Translations under genes and position numbers: made by a program
Shown here: positions 34,984-43,395 of the stretch, piece by piece
Numbering within the stretch: the stretch's first letter is position 1
Layout of the letters: the number at the start of each line of letters is the position of its first letter
From: DASUGC01 sp035606665
GTDB lineage: Bacteria > Acidobacteriota > Vicinamibacteria > Vicinamibacterales > SCN-69-37
Reading direction: 5' to 3'
Assembly (NCBI GenBank): GCA_035606665.1
Contig: DATNEY010000008.1
Span: forward strand, 1-64,000
Length of the DNA: 64,000 nt
Notes under the pieces: generated by a model
The model's database searches: none
Seen by the model: only the letters and a program-made list of their open reading frames with translations
What the model was told of the DNA's origin: nothing

Positions 34984-36402
34984 CTATAAATTGCTTGCAC
35001 TGGCCTTCAGACGACCGTCGACGGTCCACACGTCTGGAACACGCTTTCCACTCGCCTTAAGCGCTTGAGCGAGTTTCACAACTCGCGCAATGCTCTTTGC
35101 CGTTGCCGTTGTCTGAATGAGCAAATAGATGCTGTGAAGGCTCTTCTCAGCCGCATCGTAGGCAGGCAGCTGTTGCTCCAAGCCGTGAACAAGCTGGGAA
35201 TTGGAGGACAGCTTGATCTCGACGTTTATCCGGAGTGAATAGCCCTTGCTGAATTTGAAGTCCACAGACCCAGCACCACCATCGACCTCGGGGCTGATGT
35301 CGAGGTTATTTGCCTGACAATAGGCATCGGCAATCGCGTAGAACACAAGCTGTGCTGCCTTTTCCTTTTTCGGTTCCCCGTTGTCGTTGTAAAGGAGACG
35401 AGAAAGGCGATTCGCCTCGACCATCTCCTTGTAACGCTGACAAATCGCTTTGACCACCTCGATCGCCGTCTCGGGTGCCTGTAGCTTTGCAGCGTCGAGT
35501 TGTAACGGGTCCTTGTTAGCGAGCCCAACAGCCTCCTCATACCACCGGATCAAAGCGTCGGGGTCTTTGACGAAGTCGTATGCACTCGCTTGTTTGTCTC
35601 GATACTGCTTCAGGAAGTCCGCAAGAAGTTCCGGATTGTCGAGTAACGTCTTTCGGAGAACGGCCTTCTTAACCTTCTTGGTCGCCTTTCTCCACGTGTC
35701 CCCGATCAGCCCGTTCACTTTGTGACGGAGGGCCGAATTGTGACTTGAGACGATGTCGATATCGCTCCACGAATTTGCGACTGGTAAATGTCGCAAGATG
35801 TCGGCAGGAACCAGATAGAGTGACGCTCCAGAAACTGGATCCTTCGGGACCAAGAACACAGCGTCACCGTGAGTTACCTTGACCGTCCCGAGTTTCAGGT
35901 CCTGCGCTACCCGCGCTGAAAACGCCAGGATGTGTCCTCTCACAACTGCCGCCGTCATGTCGCTGATTCGATCTGCTCCGACGCCCTCCTGCAGCAGCCC
36001 AACCAGATCGAAGATTGTCGGGTCTTGGCAGCCCGCTCCAATGATCTCCCCAGCGAGATCGGCGAGTTCGATCGCTAGGCCTACGCCGATCGCGCTCCCG
36101 GATTTGCCATCTTTCGAATAGCCCAGCCCAGTGTTCGGAATCTCGGCGAAGATCAAGTTGTCGACAGCCTTGGACCAGAAAATGTCGCCGCGCTTCTTAG
36201 ATGCCTTGACGAGCGCGAACACCCCTCCGAAGTGCTTGTCAAAGGTCTCCCGTGATCCGGCAAGCTCTGGAGCACCGCTAGAAGCAAGTAAGTGGGGATC
36301 GATGTGAAAACGGGAATCGAGGTCAACGAAGCCGTTGAACACCCCCGCGTCCTCTAGCGCTTTCTTGTCGACACCAAGCGCTTCACTAAGAAGTCTGGGC
36401 AT
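34984..36402 (-). CDS. Large protein with C-terminal PD-(D/E)XK-like nuclease domain
   Basis: Taken from the ATG at 36402 (MPRLLSEALGV), the protein has 472 residues; an upstream ATG at 36444 is possible. The N-terminal two thirds is not recognised (FNGFVDLDSRFHIDPHLL, EIPNTGLGYSKDGKSGS). The C-terminal part has GAGSVDFKFS followed by RINVEIKLSSN, a D...ExK pattern of restriction-type nucleases, then HGLEQQLPAYD. It probably acts on nucleic acid within the cargo of the element. It is divergent from the HEPN-LprI gene and upstream of the Shedu-like gene. Confidence 0.68.
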   Translation of the reverse strand: MPRLLSEALGVDKKALEDAGVFNGFVDLDSRFHIDPHLLASSGAPELAGSRETFDKHFGGVFALVKASKKRGDIFWSKAVDNLIFAEIPNTGLGYSKDGKSGSAIGVGLAIELADLAGEIIGAGCQDPTIFDLVGLLQEGVGADRISDMTAAVVRGHILAFSARVAQDLKLGTVKVTHGDAVFLVPKDPVSGASLYLVPADILRHLPVANSWSDIDIVSSHNSALRHKVNGLIGDTWRKATKKVKKAVLRKTLLDNPELLADFLKQYRDKQASAYDFVKDPDALIRWYEEAVGLANKDPLQLDAAKLQAPETAIEVVKAICQRYKEMVEANRLSRLLYNDNGEPKKEKAAQLVFYAIADAYCQANNLDISPEVDGGAGSVDFKFSKGYSLRINVEIKLSSNSQLVHGLEQQLPAYDAAEKSLHSIYLLIQTTATAKSIARVVKLAQALKASGKRVPDVWTVDGRLKASASNL

Positions 36403-36510
36403 GCGATTGCGCCTCCGCGCAGGGCCGACTGCATTTTGCTTCAAAACCTCTGTCGGTCAGTCCACAATCGTCGGACCGTCACACATAAGCCTTCACACAT
36501 TGGGACCTTC

Positions 36511-37473
36511 ATGACCGCGAGACGTGACCTTGTTGCAGAAATTGTCGAAGTGCGCGAGCGACAGAAGCGCGAACCCTATCCGGTAATCATGCCGTGGAGA
36601 ATGGTCAGCATCGCAATGGCCCTTCGAGAAACACCGGACATGAATCAGGAGTTCTTGCGATACGTCCCAATCGGCATCGTTGCTTGCATCGAGGGCTTTT
36701 TCAGATCCGCGATACGAACGCTGATTGATGCTGGCGATCCATTCCTCAGCAACGCGAGGACCCTCGCTCAAATCAAGGACCTCCGGATCGACTTCGAACT
36801 CCTACGAGCCGTCCATGGCCGACAGATATCAGTGGGCGACCTTATTGGGCATGTTGTGTCCTTCAATGATCTGGCTCAGTTGAACGCAGTGATGTCTACC
36901 GTCATTGGTAGGGACTTTCTGGAATTGGTGACCACCGCAAGAAAGCGTCAGCCCAACGACTCACCGCAAGAGCCGATCATTCCCGATCCTGTGGTCATTT
37001 TTCGGGACGTGGCTGAGACATTTCGGCTCAGGCATATCTACGCGCACGAACTCGTTTCCTTCGAGCCGACGGAGAGAGGCGAGGTAGACAGGCTTCTGGA
37101 GTCATCGGTAGGATTTCTACAGGCTTCGGCTGAAGCCGTCGGCGAACTGCTCCACCCGAATGCGCCTCTAACGCAGGCCGACATGAATATTGAGTCGGCT
37201 CGCAGGCTGGACTCGATCGACGCGGCATTAGAGGACGTCATAGCGGACTTCACGGCCCAACTGGAACCGGCCCGACAGAGAGAGTTGGCCCAAAGCCAAG
37301 TGGCTTGGATCGAATTCAGACGTAAACACTCCGAGTTTGAAGCTGGAGAATATCGGACCGGTTCGATCTATCCCACAATCTACGGAGGTGCCGCCTATGC
37401 GTTATCCAAAGTGCGACTGGAAAGCCTGAGAGAGCTTCTTACTACCCACAAGGAGGAGCAACAGCAGCTGTAA
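36511..37473 (+). CDS. HEPN-type protein with C-terminal LprI-like domain
   Basis: The 320-residue protein is mostly helical. R174-HIYA-H179 matches the Rx4-6H motif of HEPN ribonucleases. The C-terminal segment (about residues 262-312, LAQSQVAWIEFRRKHSEFE...GSIYPTIYGGAAYALSKVRLESL) matches the LprI/DUF1311 pattern usually found in secreted lysozyme-inhibitor-like proteins, but here there is no signal peptide. A toxin or abortive-infection RNase is inferred. The start at 36511 follows TGGGACC weakly; an in-frame upstream ATG is less likely. Confidence 0.66.
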   Translation: MTARRDLVAEIVEVRERQKREPYPVIMPWRMVSIAMALRETPDMNQEFLRYVPIGIVACIEGFFRSAIRTLIDAGDPFLSNARTLAQIKDLRIDFELLRAVHGRQISVGDLIGHVVSFNDLAQLNAVMSTVIGRDFLELVTTARKRQPNDSPQEPIIPDPVVIFRDVAETFRLRHIYAHELVSFEPTERGEVDRLLESSVGFLQASAEAVGELLHPNAPLTQADMNIESARRLDSIDAALEDVIADFTAQLEPARQRELAQSQVAWIEFRRKHSEFEAGEYRTGSIYPTIYGGAAYALSKVRLESLRELLTTHKEEQQQL

Positions 37474-37508
37474 ATCGGCATCGCCGGAGAAACATGACGA
37501 TTGGAGAA

Positions 37509-38597
37509 TCACGTTGGTTTTATTTCTAGCGCGTAAATCAGTCTTTTCAGCGTCTCCGATCGCACGGATCTACCCGCGCGGAGTTTTTCGATCGTGTGCT
37601 GGCTCAGTCGTGACCTCCTCATCGTTTCCCGGACTCCAACCTTCTTGATGCGAAGCAACGTCGCCCGGTCCGCTTTGACAGAGCGCCGAACGTTGTATCG
37701 CGGAACCCGCGAGTTAATTAGGCTTAAGTCCTCGCCGTGCTGCCAGCGTCGATCTGTTTCCTTGCCGATTAGTTGCATGTCCCCAAGCACGACGCGGTCC
37801 CTTGCGAGAAGTCCCTGGGTGGTCGCACCACATCGACCGCCGTCGGGCGCAAGCGCCTTCGCCTCGGGATGGTTGATGTAGCGTCGCAACAGCGCTCCGA
37901 CCGTCTGTGGAATCACCTTGTCAAGTTGCGGGCCTTGCTTCAAGGCCAGTTGAAACAACCGGCCATCGTGAACGTTTAGGCAAGGCAATCGAATCCAGTC
38001 CCGTCGTCGTTTGCTGAATGGTGCAATCAGCGTGAACCGCTCCCTATCGACTCCCCTCGGATAGCCGATGCTGGAATCCACAAGAACGTAGAACACAAAG
38101 TTGAAGGGGCGAATGGACCGTGCGGCCTTCCGCAGGACATTCGGTGTGCTCACAACGAGTTTCATCAACGCGGGTCGGTCGAACCAGCTCGGCTCTGATT
38201 CCGACTCTCCGAGAATGTTCGGGAGCATCCAGCGCCACGCATCAGAGTGCCACGGCGGCACCCCCCTGCGTTCTCCCTTTGGGGAGTAGAGGTAGCCGAG
38301 CCCGTGCGCCTTGGGCTCGATGATGTCGAGCTTTCGTCTCCGACGTTGATATAGAACATAGCGTTTTGACGAAATCGCAAGGCCGAGAAGAGGACGCAGC
38401 TTTCCGCGTTCGTCGAAATTAACCGACTCGATCTTCAACAGTTCTCGAACGATCGTGCGGTCGTATGGATTGAGCCTATCGAAACACCGGACAATCGCTC
38501 GCACCTCCGCCAACGACGCGACATTCAGACCTTCCGCTTGACGGTTTTTCCGCCGGGACATGGGACCCACCCTCGCCTCTTCGCCGCAACAATGCAC
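37509..38597 (-). CDS. polB: C-terminal part of casposon DNA polymerase B, -1 frame
   Basis: This 362-codon frame continues the family-B polymerase after a frame change. LLGLAISSKRYVLYQRRRR...IEPKAHGLGYLYSPKG is the typical region after polymerase motif C. The end (about residues 325-355, RLSQHTIEKLRAGRSVRSETLKRL) resembles a helix-turn-helix. It overlaps the upstream frame by 73 bases; a single -1 shift at the A5 run (plus coordinates 38545-38549) would join VPCPGGK to NRQAEGLNVASLAEV and restore one protein of about 980 residues. Its own GTG start at 38597 has no good ribosome-binding site. Confidence 0.82.
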   Translation of the reverse strand: MHCCGEEARVGPMSRRKNRQAEGLNVASLAEVRAIVRCFDRLNPYDRTIVRELLKIESVNFDERGKLRPLLGLAISSKRYVLYQRRRRKLDIIEPKAHGLGYLYSPKGERRGVPPWHSDAWRWMLPNILGESESEPSWFDRPALMKLVVSTPNVLRKAARSIRPFNFVFYVLVDSSIGYPRGVDRERFTLIAPFSKRRRDWIRLPCLNVHDGRLFQLALKQGPQLDKVIPQTVGALLRRYINHPEAKALAPDGGRCGATTQGLLARDRVVLGDMQLIGKETDRRWQHGEDLSLINSRVPRYNVRRSVKADRATLLRIKKVGVRETMRRSRLSQHTIEKLRAGRSVRSETLKRLIYALEIKPT

Positions 38598-40351
38598 ATG
38601 GAGTCCGTGTCACAGAACAGGTGACTCCCGCCGATGTCCCTTACGCGTCGCTCCAGCATTGCAAGCAGTAACCGCCCTCCGGCAGTGATGAGCGAAGCCA
38701 AAGGGGGGCAATACCAACGTCCGGGTTGCTCAACAACAGACGGCCGGATCGGGTCTCGTTTTTCTCCAGAGAAAATCCAAACCTGCTTTCGCTTCCGCAG
38801 AGCCTTTGAGATTACCTCGACGAACAGGCCGTAGCTCCCAGCGTTTGCCATCGTCTTCAGGAACAGCCCTTGCGGATCGCGTTTGGTAAACCGCTCTCGC
38901 TGTTCAATTACGTGCCGAAAGAAGTCTTGCTGCCTCGGATTGATTGGAATTGCACCGCGCAACGTCACGTTTCGCAGACCACGCTGTCGCCCGTGCGGGG
39001 CCATTCGAATCGCGCGCAGAATCTTCGGTGCTTTGCCTGTCAGCAGAACTGATGCAACAAGGTCCGGCCCGGCGAACCACAAGGCCTGAGTCGACTTGAG
39101 AAAACTAGACCCTATGTTTGTCGTTGACCCGTTGTAGAGCGAGCGAACGGGCAAAATATCGTCTTCGGGTCTGACAAGAGCGAAGAATGAGAGGTGTTTC
39201 CAAAACGCGGGATTGAACGTCCGCTCCAGTGTCACAGTCCTCAGCAACTTACGAACCTCAGTCGTGGCATTCGGAAAGCTCAATCGGGCCGCCGTCACAA
39301 CTCGCCAATTGCCGAGGAGGGTATTCACTGTCGGGTATTGACTCTTGAAATCCGTCAGGATTACCGGAACTTCAACGTGTCGGACCCGCGTCTCTGTCCG
39401 GCCGCCGTAATAGGACTGCATCGCGATTCCATGAACCCTGTCTGGAATTCGAAACTTCTGCGACGGAGGGACAATGCCCATCGCGTGGAAGTAGGCCTTC
39501 GCAAACGACGCAGATGAGGCTGTTTGGTCTGGCAGCAGCGTGACCGGGTGCCTGTCGAACTCAGTCTTGAGCCCGTTGAGCGCATCGACGGTCGCGCGGA
39601 CGTCTTGTCGGCAATAGCGAATCTCTGAAAGTGTTACGCGGCCTGTGAGCTTATGCGCGAGTTTGCCCGGGACACCCAAGTGCTTGCACAGCGAGTCGAG
39701 CGAAAACGACGTTTCGTAGAGCGCGTGTGCCAACGTGTGGATATCCAAGAAACGACCTCTTGTCTTCCATTCCTCTGGATGCTGAGGTCGAGTCAGATTT
39801 ACGAAGGCGGATCGACTCGTTCTTGTAGCGATGTGAATGTCAGGGCGTTCGGGATTCGGTTCGAGTCGACCGGTTCGCCGGGACTTCCGTTCAGCAAGAA
39901 CTAGAGACCAGCCGCCGTCTCTTGCCGGTCGCCAAGAGGTCGCGAGTCGCGACAAATCAAATGGCAGGTTGAAGCACACGACCATTCCGCCCAATCTCAG
40001 AACCCGAAAGAGTTGTTTTTCGACGAAGTCCCGCCGGGTGAGCAACGCCAGCCGGGGCGGAGGAAAGGTCTTGAACCCGATGTCCGGCGAGTCCAGCGCT
40101 GCCGCCGTGAACACCTGCAGATCGTTGGTCGGGGCAGCATCAGGGCGGATCAGGCCTTCCTCGGCGCAGACGTAGCGCCCGTTGTGCAATCTGCAACGTC
40201 GAAACGCGCCCAGCGTCAGCGTTTGCTCGGTGTCTAGAGTGGTTTCAGTGTCAAAGACCAGAACCTCGTCTGGCCAGCGCGGTTCGTTTGTCTTTCGCGA
40301 GACCTTTGGCTTTACGGCCGTGTGAATTCGAACGAACACATCCTGCGACAT
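38525..40351 (-). CDS. polB: Casposon family-B DNA polymerase, N-terminal part with exonuclease and catalytic motifs
   Basis: From the ATG at 40351 (AGAGGA upstream) the 608-codon frame contains a complete set of motifs. Exo I is VFDTETT (D34, E36), Exo II CFNLPFDLSRLA, Exo III YCRQDVRATVD. Polymerase motif A is LTDFKSQYPTVN, motif B KTMANAGSYG, and motif C LFCDTDSMC. Casposon polymerases are thought to copy the element. The frame stops shortly after motif C and the rest of the thumb is in the -1 frame. The start lies within the HNH gene (101-base overlap), suggesting coupled translation. Confidence 0.88.
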   Translation of the reverse strand: MSQDVFVRIHTAVKPKVSRKTNEPRWPDEVLVFDTETTLDTEQTLTLGAFRRCRLHNGRYVCAEEGLIRPDAAPTNDLQVFTAAALDSPDIGFKTFPPPRLALLTRRDFVEKQLFRVLRLGGMVVCFNLPFDLSRLATSWRPARDGGWSLVLAERKSRRTGRLEPNPERPDIHIATRTSRSAFVNLTRPQHPEEWKTRGRFLDIHTLAHALYETSFSLDSLCKHLGVPGKLAHKLTGRVTLSEIRYCRQDVRATVDALNGLKTEFDRHPVTLLPDQTASSASFAKAYFHAMGIVPPSQKFRIPDRVHGIAMQSYYGGRTETRVRHVEVPVILTDFKSQYPTVNTLLGNWRVVTAARLSFPNATTEVRKLLRTVTLERTFNPAFWKHLSFFALVRPEDDILPVRSLYNGSTTNIGSSFLKSTQALWFAGPDLVASVLLTGKAPKILRAIRMAPHGRQRGLRNVTLRGAIPINPRQQDFFRHVIEQRERFTKRDPQGLFLKTMANAGSYGLFVEVISKALRKRKQVWIFSGEKRDPIRPSVVEQPGRWYCPPLASLITAGGRLLLAMLERRVRDIGGSHLFCDTDSMCIVAAKRRGWVPCPGGKTVKRKV

Positions 40352-40622
40352 CGGTTCCGTCCTCTTCCAAGAGCTGCCAAACAAAGACCAACACCGCGCG
40401 CAGGACATGACGCTGCCGCTCATGCGGGTCTGGCGTGTAGGTCATGTCGATGCCCGCGTTGAAGAGCGCCGTAGTGACCCTGCGATGGTGGTGAATGCAT
40501 AAAGGCAAAACAAAGTCCGGAGCGTGCTGACGTCCGCCCACGTGATGAAACTCGATGGTCCGTCGACCGCCACAGAAACAGCAGCGAGCATTCGAACGGC
40601 GGACCGACCAGCCCTTGGCCAT
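40251..40622 (-). CDS. HNH-type protein of the casposon
   Basis: The 123-residue protein has an HNH-like motif: two Cys in CCFCGGRRTIEFHHVGGRQH and LPLCIHHHRRVT. These zinc and His residues are typical of HNH endonucleases, which are common casposon genes. The C-terminal part (about residues 85-123) is basic. It starts 2 bases after the upstream basic-protein stop and overlaps the polB start by 101 bases. Confidence 0.82.
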   Translation of the reverse strand: MAKGWSVRRSNARCCFCGGRRTIEFHHVGGRQHAPDFVLPLCIHHHRRVTTALFNAGIDMTYTPDPHERQRHVLRAVLVFVWQLLEEDGTDVAGCVRSNSHGRKAKGLAKDKRTALARRGSGL

Positions 40623-40624
40623 CG

Positions 40625-41188
40625 CTACCCAACGTCCACGTAGAGCGAGTCGAGTTTGAGGGCGTCAGCGTCGGCGAGTTCGCGCAGCTTCACCGGGTCG
40701 GTTAGAAACGCGACCTTGGTCCTCCCAATCCGGAACGTCCTACCTTCGAATTTCGCAAGCCGAGACGGGTCGTTCTTGCGATAGAAATGGGCAACGGCGT
40801 TCGCGTGCTCGGACACAAGACGCGCAGTCTTTAGGTCACTGACGACAACCGGCACAGGCCCCTGCTCGGTAAGAACGTGAAGCTCGCGGCGAAGCGAGTC
40901 GGTCGACAAAGCAAAGAAGCGTCCGGCCGGGCCTTTCCGTCGAACGGCCTTACCGACATGGCGTCTGAAGGTTTCTGGTTTTAGACGCACTTGGCGGACA
41001 GCTGCCGCCAGCGAAGTTCCTCGACGCATCTCGGCGAGGGCTTGTAGTGCGCGTTGATGAGTCTCGCGCCAACGTCGCGAACGTCGGATCACGACGGGCT
41101 TGATCGTTCGTTGGCGTTTGGTTTGGCGACGTCGCTTGTGTGTTCGACGTGATGGTCGTTTGTGTTCAGGCTTCTTCTTCTTGCTCAT
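40625..41188 (-). CDS. Basic DNA-binding-type protein of the casposon
   Basis: The 187-residue protein (start MSKKKKPEHKR at 41188) opens with about 45 very basic residues. A helical segment follows, ALQALAEMRRGTSLAAAVRQVRLKPETFRRHVG, with the pattern of a helix-turn-helix. The C-terminal half has no recognised fold. DNA binding or element regulation is inferred. It is the first gene of the minus-strand HNH-polB operon. Confidence 0.62.
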   Translation of the reverse strand: MSKKKKPEHKRPSRRTHKRRRQTKRQRTIKPVVIRRSRRWRETHQRALQALAEMRRGTSLAAAVRQVRLKPETFRRHVGKAVRRKGPAGRFFALSTDSLRRELHVLTEQGPVPVVVSDLKTARLVSEHANAVAHFYRKNDPSRLAKFEGRTFRIGRTKVAFLTDPVKLRELADADALKLDSLYVDVG

Positions 41189-41277
41189 GGGAATCGTCCT
41201 CCGTGCCGGGAACGATTCTCCGTGCAGCGTTTCGAATCGCTGGCTCTGACGGGACCTAACTACTCTGGGGCGCTCGG

Positions 41278-41341
41278 CAATTTGTCCGCAGAATGTTTCT
41301 CCAGATTGGGCGAACAGCTGCAATCTGTCCGCGGAATGATT
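41278..41341. promoter_or_regulatory. Direct repeat pair between divergent casposon genes
   Basis: Two 21-base repeats, CAATTTGTCCGCAGAATGTTT (41278-41298) with its final base omitted here and its near copy at 41321-41341, share TGTCCGC and GAATG and are 43 bases apart. They lie in the control region between the basic-protein gene and the zinc-ribbon gene, so they could be binding sites for an element-encoded regulator. Confidence 0.5.
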
Positions 41342-41348
41342 TGGTAGG

Positions 41349-41912
41349 ATGGCGGCCGAAATGGCCGCGAAAAAGGGTCGTGTGCGAAAGGTCCAGTTAG
41401 CTGCTCTTGACAAGAATTCGCGGAGCGGTCGAAAGCGCGCTACTCAGGGCGAGGACATCCTGTTTCAGCAGGCCGAGAATCATCGGCAGTCATTAACTTG
41501 GTGGTGGCCGAAATTGCGAAACGCGCTGCGCAAAGCGACCACAGTCGATGACGTCGTGCTGGCGTGGAGGGACGCGGGGCGTCACGACGGCGAACACGGG
41601 TTTGTTCCATTGACCGTGCTGGCGCCTCGAATCCTGTCTGTCCTGCAGGAACCGAGATTCTGGGACAAGAAAGAGGTAACGCAGATTCGGCACTTGGCCG
41701 ACTCGGTAGCGGCTAGCACTGGATCGGCCCGGCGGTCGCGCGACCTCGTTGGACGCGGGCGAGCCTTGGCTGAGAGGCGCAGCGCCACTCACATCAAGAC
41801 TGCTGAACCGGTATGGGCTATTGAGTGTTCATGCGGATATCGTGGCCACTCGAAACAGATGGCCTGTCCGAAATGCGGCGCAGAAATACCGCTTACGCTG
41901 CTCACGCCATAG
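41349..41912 (+). CDS. Small protein with C-terminal zinc ribbon, casposon core region
   Basis: The 187-residue protein has a basic N-terminus (MAAEMAAKKGRVRKVQ), a Trp-rich helical middle, and a C-terminal zinc ribbon with CSCGY and CPKCG. Its function is unknown; nucleic-acid binding is suggested by the ribbon. It lies between the divergent minus operon and cas1. A second ATG four codons on is a plausible alternative start. Confidence 0.62.
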   Translation: MAAEMAAKKGRVRKVQLAALDKNSRSGRKRATQGEDILFQQAENHRQSLTWWWPKLRNALRKATTVDDVVLAWRDAGRHDGEHGFVPLTVLAPRILSVLQEPRFWDKKEVTQIRHLADSVAASTGSARRSRDLVGRGRALAERRSATHIKTAEPVWAIECSCGYRGHSKQMACPKCGAEIPLTLLTP

Positions 41913-41944
41913 GGGTTTCCGGCTAAAATACAGGTAAATCAAGC

Positions 41945-41979
41945 GGAACGTATCGGTGCTGATAACACCGACACGTTCC
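41945..41979. promoter_or_regulatory. Hairpin upstream of cas1
   Basis: GGAACGT pairs with ACGTTCC and TCGGTG with CACCGA around a 7-base loop and one mismatch. It lies 28 bases before the cas1 start. It may be an operator, a terminator of the upstream gene or a regulatory RNA hairpin. Confidence 0.5.
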
Positions 41980-42006
41980 TAACCACCACAGGAGGTATGA
42001 ACTCCG

Positions 42007-42816
42007 ATGGCAGCTTCGAACACCCTACCCGAAGTCCGGCCGCTCCTCAATTTCGAGTCAATCGTTCCTCGCGGCGGCGTAGTGACGCTGTCAGGCTTCG
42101 GCATCAGTGCCCAAGTTGAACGCGGACACTTGGTGTTGCGCGACGGAGTCTGCGACAAGAGACGGGAAGGGCGGTTTTCAAGAATCAATCATGGTTTACG
42201 ACGCGTAGTTGTCATTGGCAGCGACGGGATGATTTCGCTAGCCGCACTTCGGTGGATTCACGACCAGAAGGCTGCCTTCGTGATGGTCGAACGCAATGGC
42301 CGTTGCCTCACCACGGCGGGTCCAGTTGGTCCGAAAGCCGTCAGCCTGAAGAGGATGCAAGTCGACGCAGTCCACAGCGGCGCGTCTATCGGAATCGCTC
42401 GAACCATTTTAGATAGAAAGCTCGGCGCACAGGCCGCACTTGCACGCCAACGATTGAAAGCCCACCACGTGGCGAATGCAATTGAAGCAGAACGGTCAGC
42501 GCTATCAGGTATCAACCGCGTGGATGCACTCCGCTGGGCCGAGGCCCGAGCAGCGTTGGCCTACTGGTCAGCTTGGCGAGACCTCGCAATCGCTTTCCCA
42601 ACACACTCACTCGCACGTGTGCCGGTTCATTGGCGGGTCTTTGGCGCGCGTCGGTCACCTCTGACCGGGTCCGGAAGGCTTGCCGTGAATCCTCCGAACG
42701 CGATGCTCAACTACCTGTATGCGGTTTTGGAATCGGAAAGCAGCGACTCAATTGCCAAACAGCTGTCACCGCAGCCGCAAATAGGGTCTATAGAGAACTT
42801 GGGCCCGGTTTTGTAG
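42007..42816 (+). CDS. cas1: Cas1-like casposase, C-terminally truncated
   Basis: The 269-codon frame is a clear Cas1 homologue. The N-terminal beta domain has GVVTLSGFGISAQVERGHLV and GLRRVVVIGSDGMISLAALRWI. Then come WIHDQKAAFVMVERNG and the helical integrase domain with EARAALAYW, HWRVFGARRSPLTGSGR and NPPNAMLNYLYAVLESE, the conserved block with the first catalytic Glu. The following segment with the catalytic His and Asp is missing. After VLESE the frame diverges into SSDSIAKQLSPQ and stops. GGAGG lies 11 bases before the ATG. It would be the integrase of the casposon; in this state it should be inactive unless recoded or complemented. Confidence 0.88.
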   Translation: MAASNTLPEVRPLLNFESIVPRGGVVTLSGFGISAQVERGHLVLRDGVCDKRREGRFSRINHGLRRVVVIGSDGMISLAALRWIHDQKAAFVMVERNGRCLTTAGPVGPKAVSLKRMQVDAVHSGASIGIARTILDRKLGAQAALARQRLKAHHVANAIEAERSALSGINRVDALRWAEARAALAYWSAWRDLAIAFPTHSLARVPVHWRVFGARRSPLTGSGRLAVNPPNAMLNYLYAVLESESSDSIAKQLSPQPQIGSIENLGPVL

Positions 42817-43343
42817 AACAGGTTTACAGGGATGCGATGGCGGTCGAATTGCGATTGCTTGGTCTGCGCTACGAAATTGAACGAAATATTGAGGTTTTCT
42901 ATCGTGGGGCGCGGGTTGGATTACACCGCCTCGATTTCATCGTCGACGGAAATCTTGTTGTCGAGCTAAAAGCAGCAGGAAAAATTTCTGAACATAACTT
43001 CGCGCAAACTAGCGCCTATTTGCGAACGACAAATCTCAAAACGGCGCTAGTAATCAATTTCCCGTCGCCTGAAAAGGACGACGGACCGGAAATTGAGATC
43101 ATTGGCGCGCGACGCGCGGGGAAGCGAGCGCACAAAGGAACGGGTAAACGCAGACTCGCAAGGAAACAGAAGCACCTTTCAAGGACCAAACGAGCGCCCA
43201 AGCCCAAGCAAAAGCCGCTCAGCGACCTTGTTTGGGACGACGTTTCGCGTCGGTATGTCGACCCCCAGCTAGTGCAGGCCGTAATCACTCCAGCCCAGCC
43301 GGAACAGCCGCAGGCCTCAACCGACGACCCGTCACCGAGCTGA
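42573..43343 (+). CDS. GxxExxY nuclease-like protein, out-of-frame continuation of cas1
   Basis: The domain begins near 42750: AANRVYRELGPGFVEQVYRDAMAVELR, the GxxExxY signature, followed by LDFIVDGNLVVELKAAGKISEHNFAQ, a D...ExK nuclease pattern, and TSAYLRTTNLKTALVINF. A very basic linker and a Pro-rich tail follow. No start codon lies near the domain; the frame is open back to 42573 but only as antisense of meaning within cas1. It is -1 relative to cas1, so either frameshifting makes a Cas1-GxxExxY fusion or the gene lost its own start. It is the last gene before the right end. Confidence 0.7.
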   Translation: MARPRNRFPNTLTRTCAGSLAGLWRASVTSDRVRKACRESSERDAQLPVCGFGIGKQRLNCQTAVTAAANRVYRELGPGFVEQVYRDAMAVELRLLGLRYEIERNIEVFYRGARVGLHRLDFIVDGNLVVELKAAGKISEHNFAQTSAYLRTTNLKTALVINFPSPEKDDGPEIEIIGARRAGKRAHKGTGKRRLARKQKHLSRTKRAPKPKQKPLSDLVWDDVSRRYVDPQLVQAVITPAQPEQPQASTDDPSPS

Positions 43344-43395
43344 TTCGAGTTGAGCCCGACGCGACCCGCGCGGTGACCGGCTCACCACCCGCAGG

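Noticed and set aside
42007..43343. CRISPR-Cas locus reading of the Cas1 gene
   Set aside because: No cas2, no effector genes and no repeat-spacer array were seen; the inverted ends and PolB point to a casposon instead.
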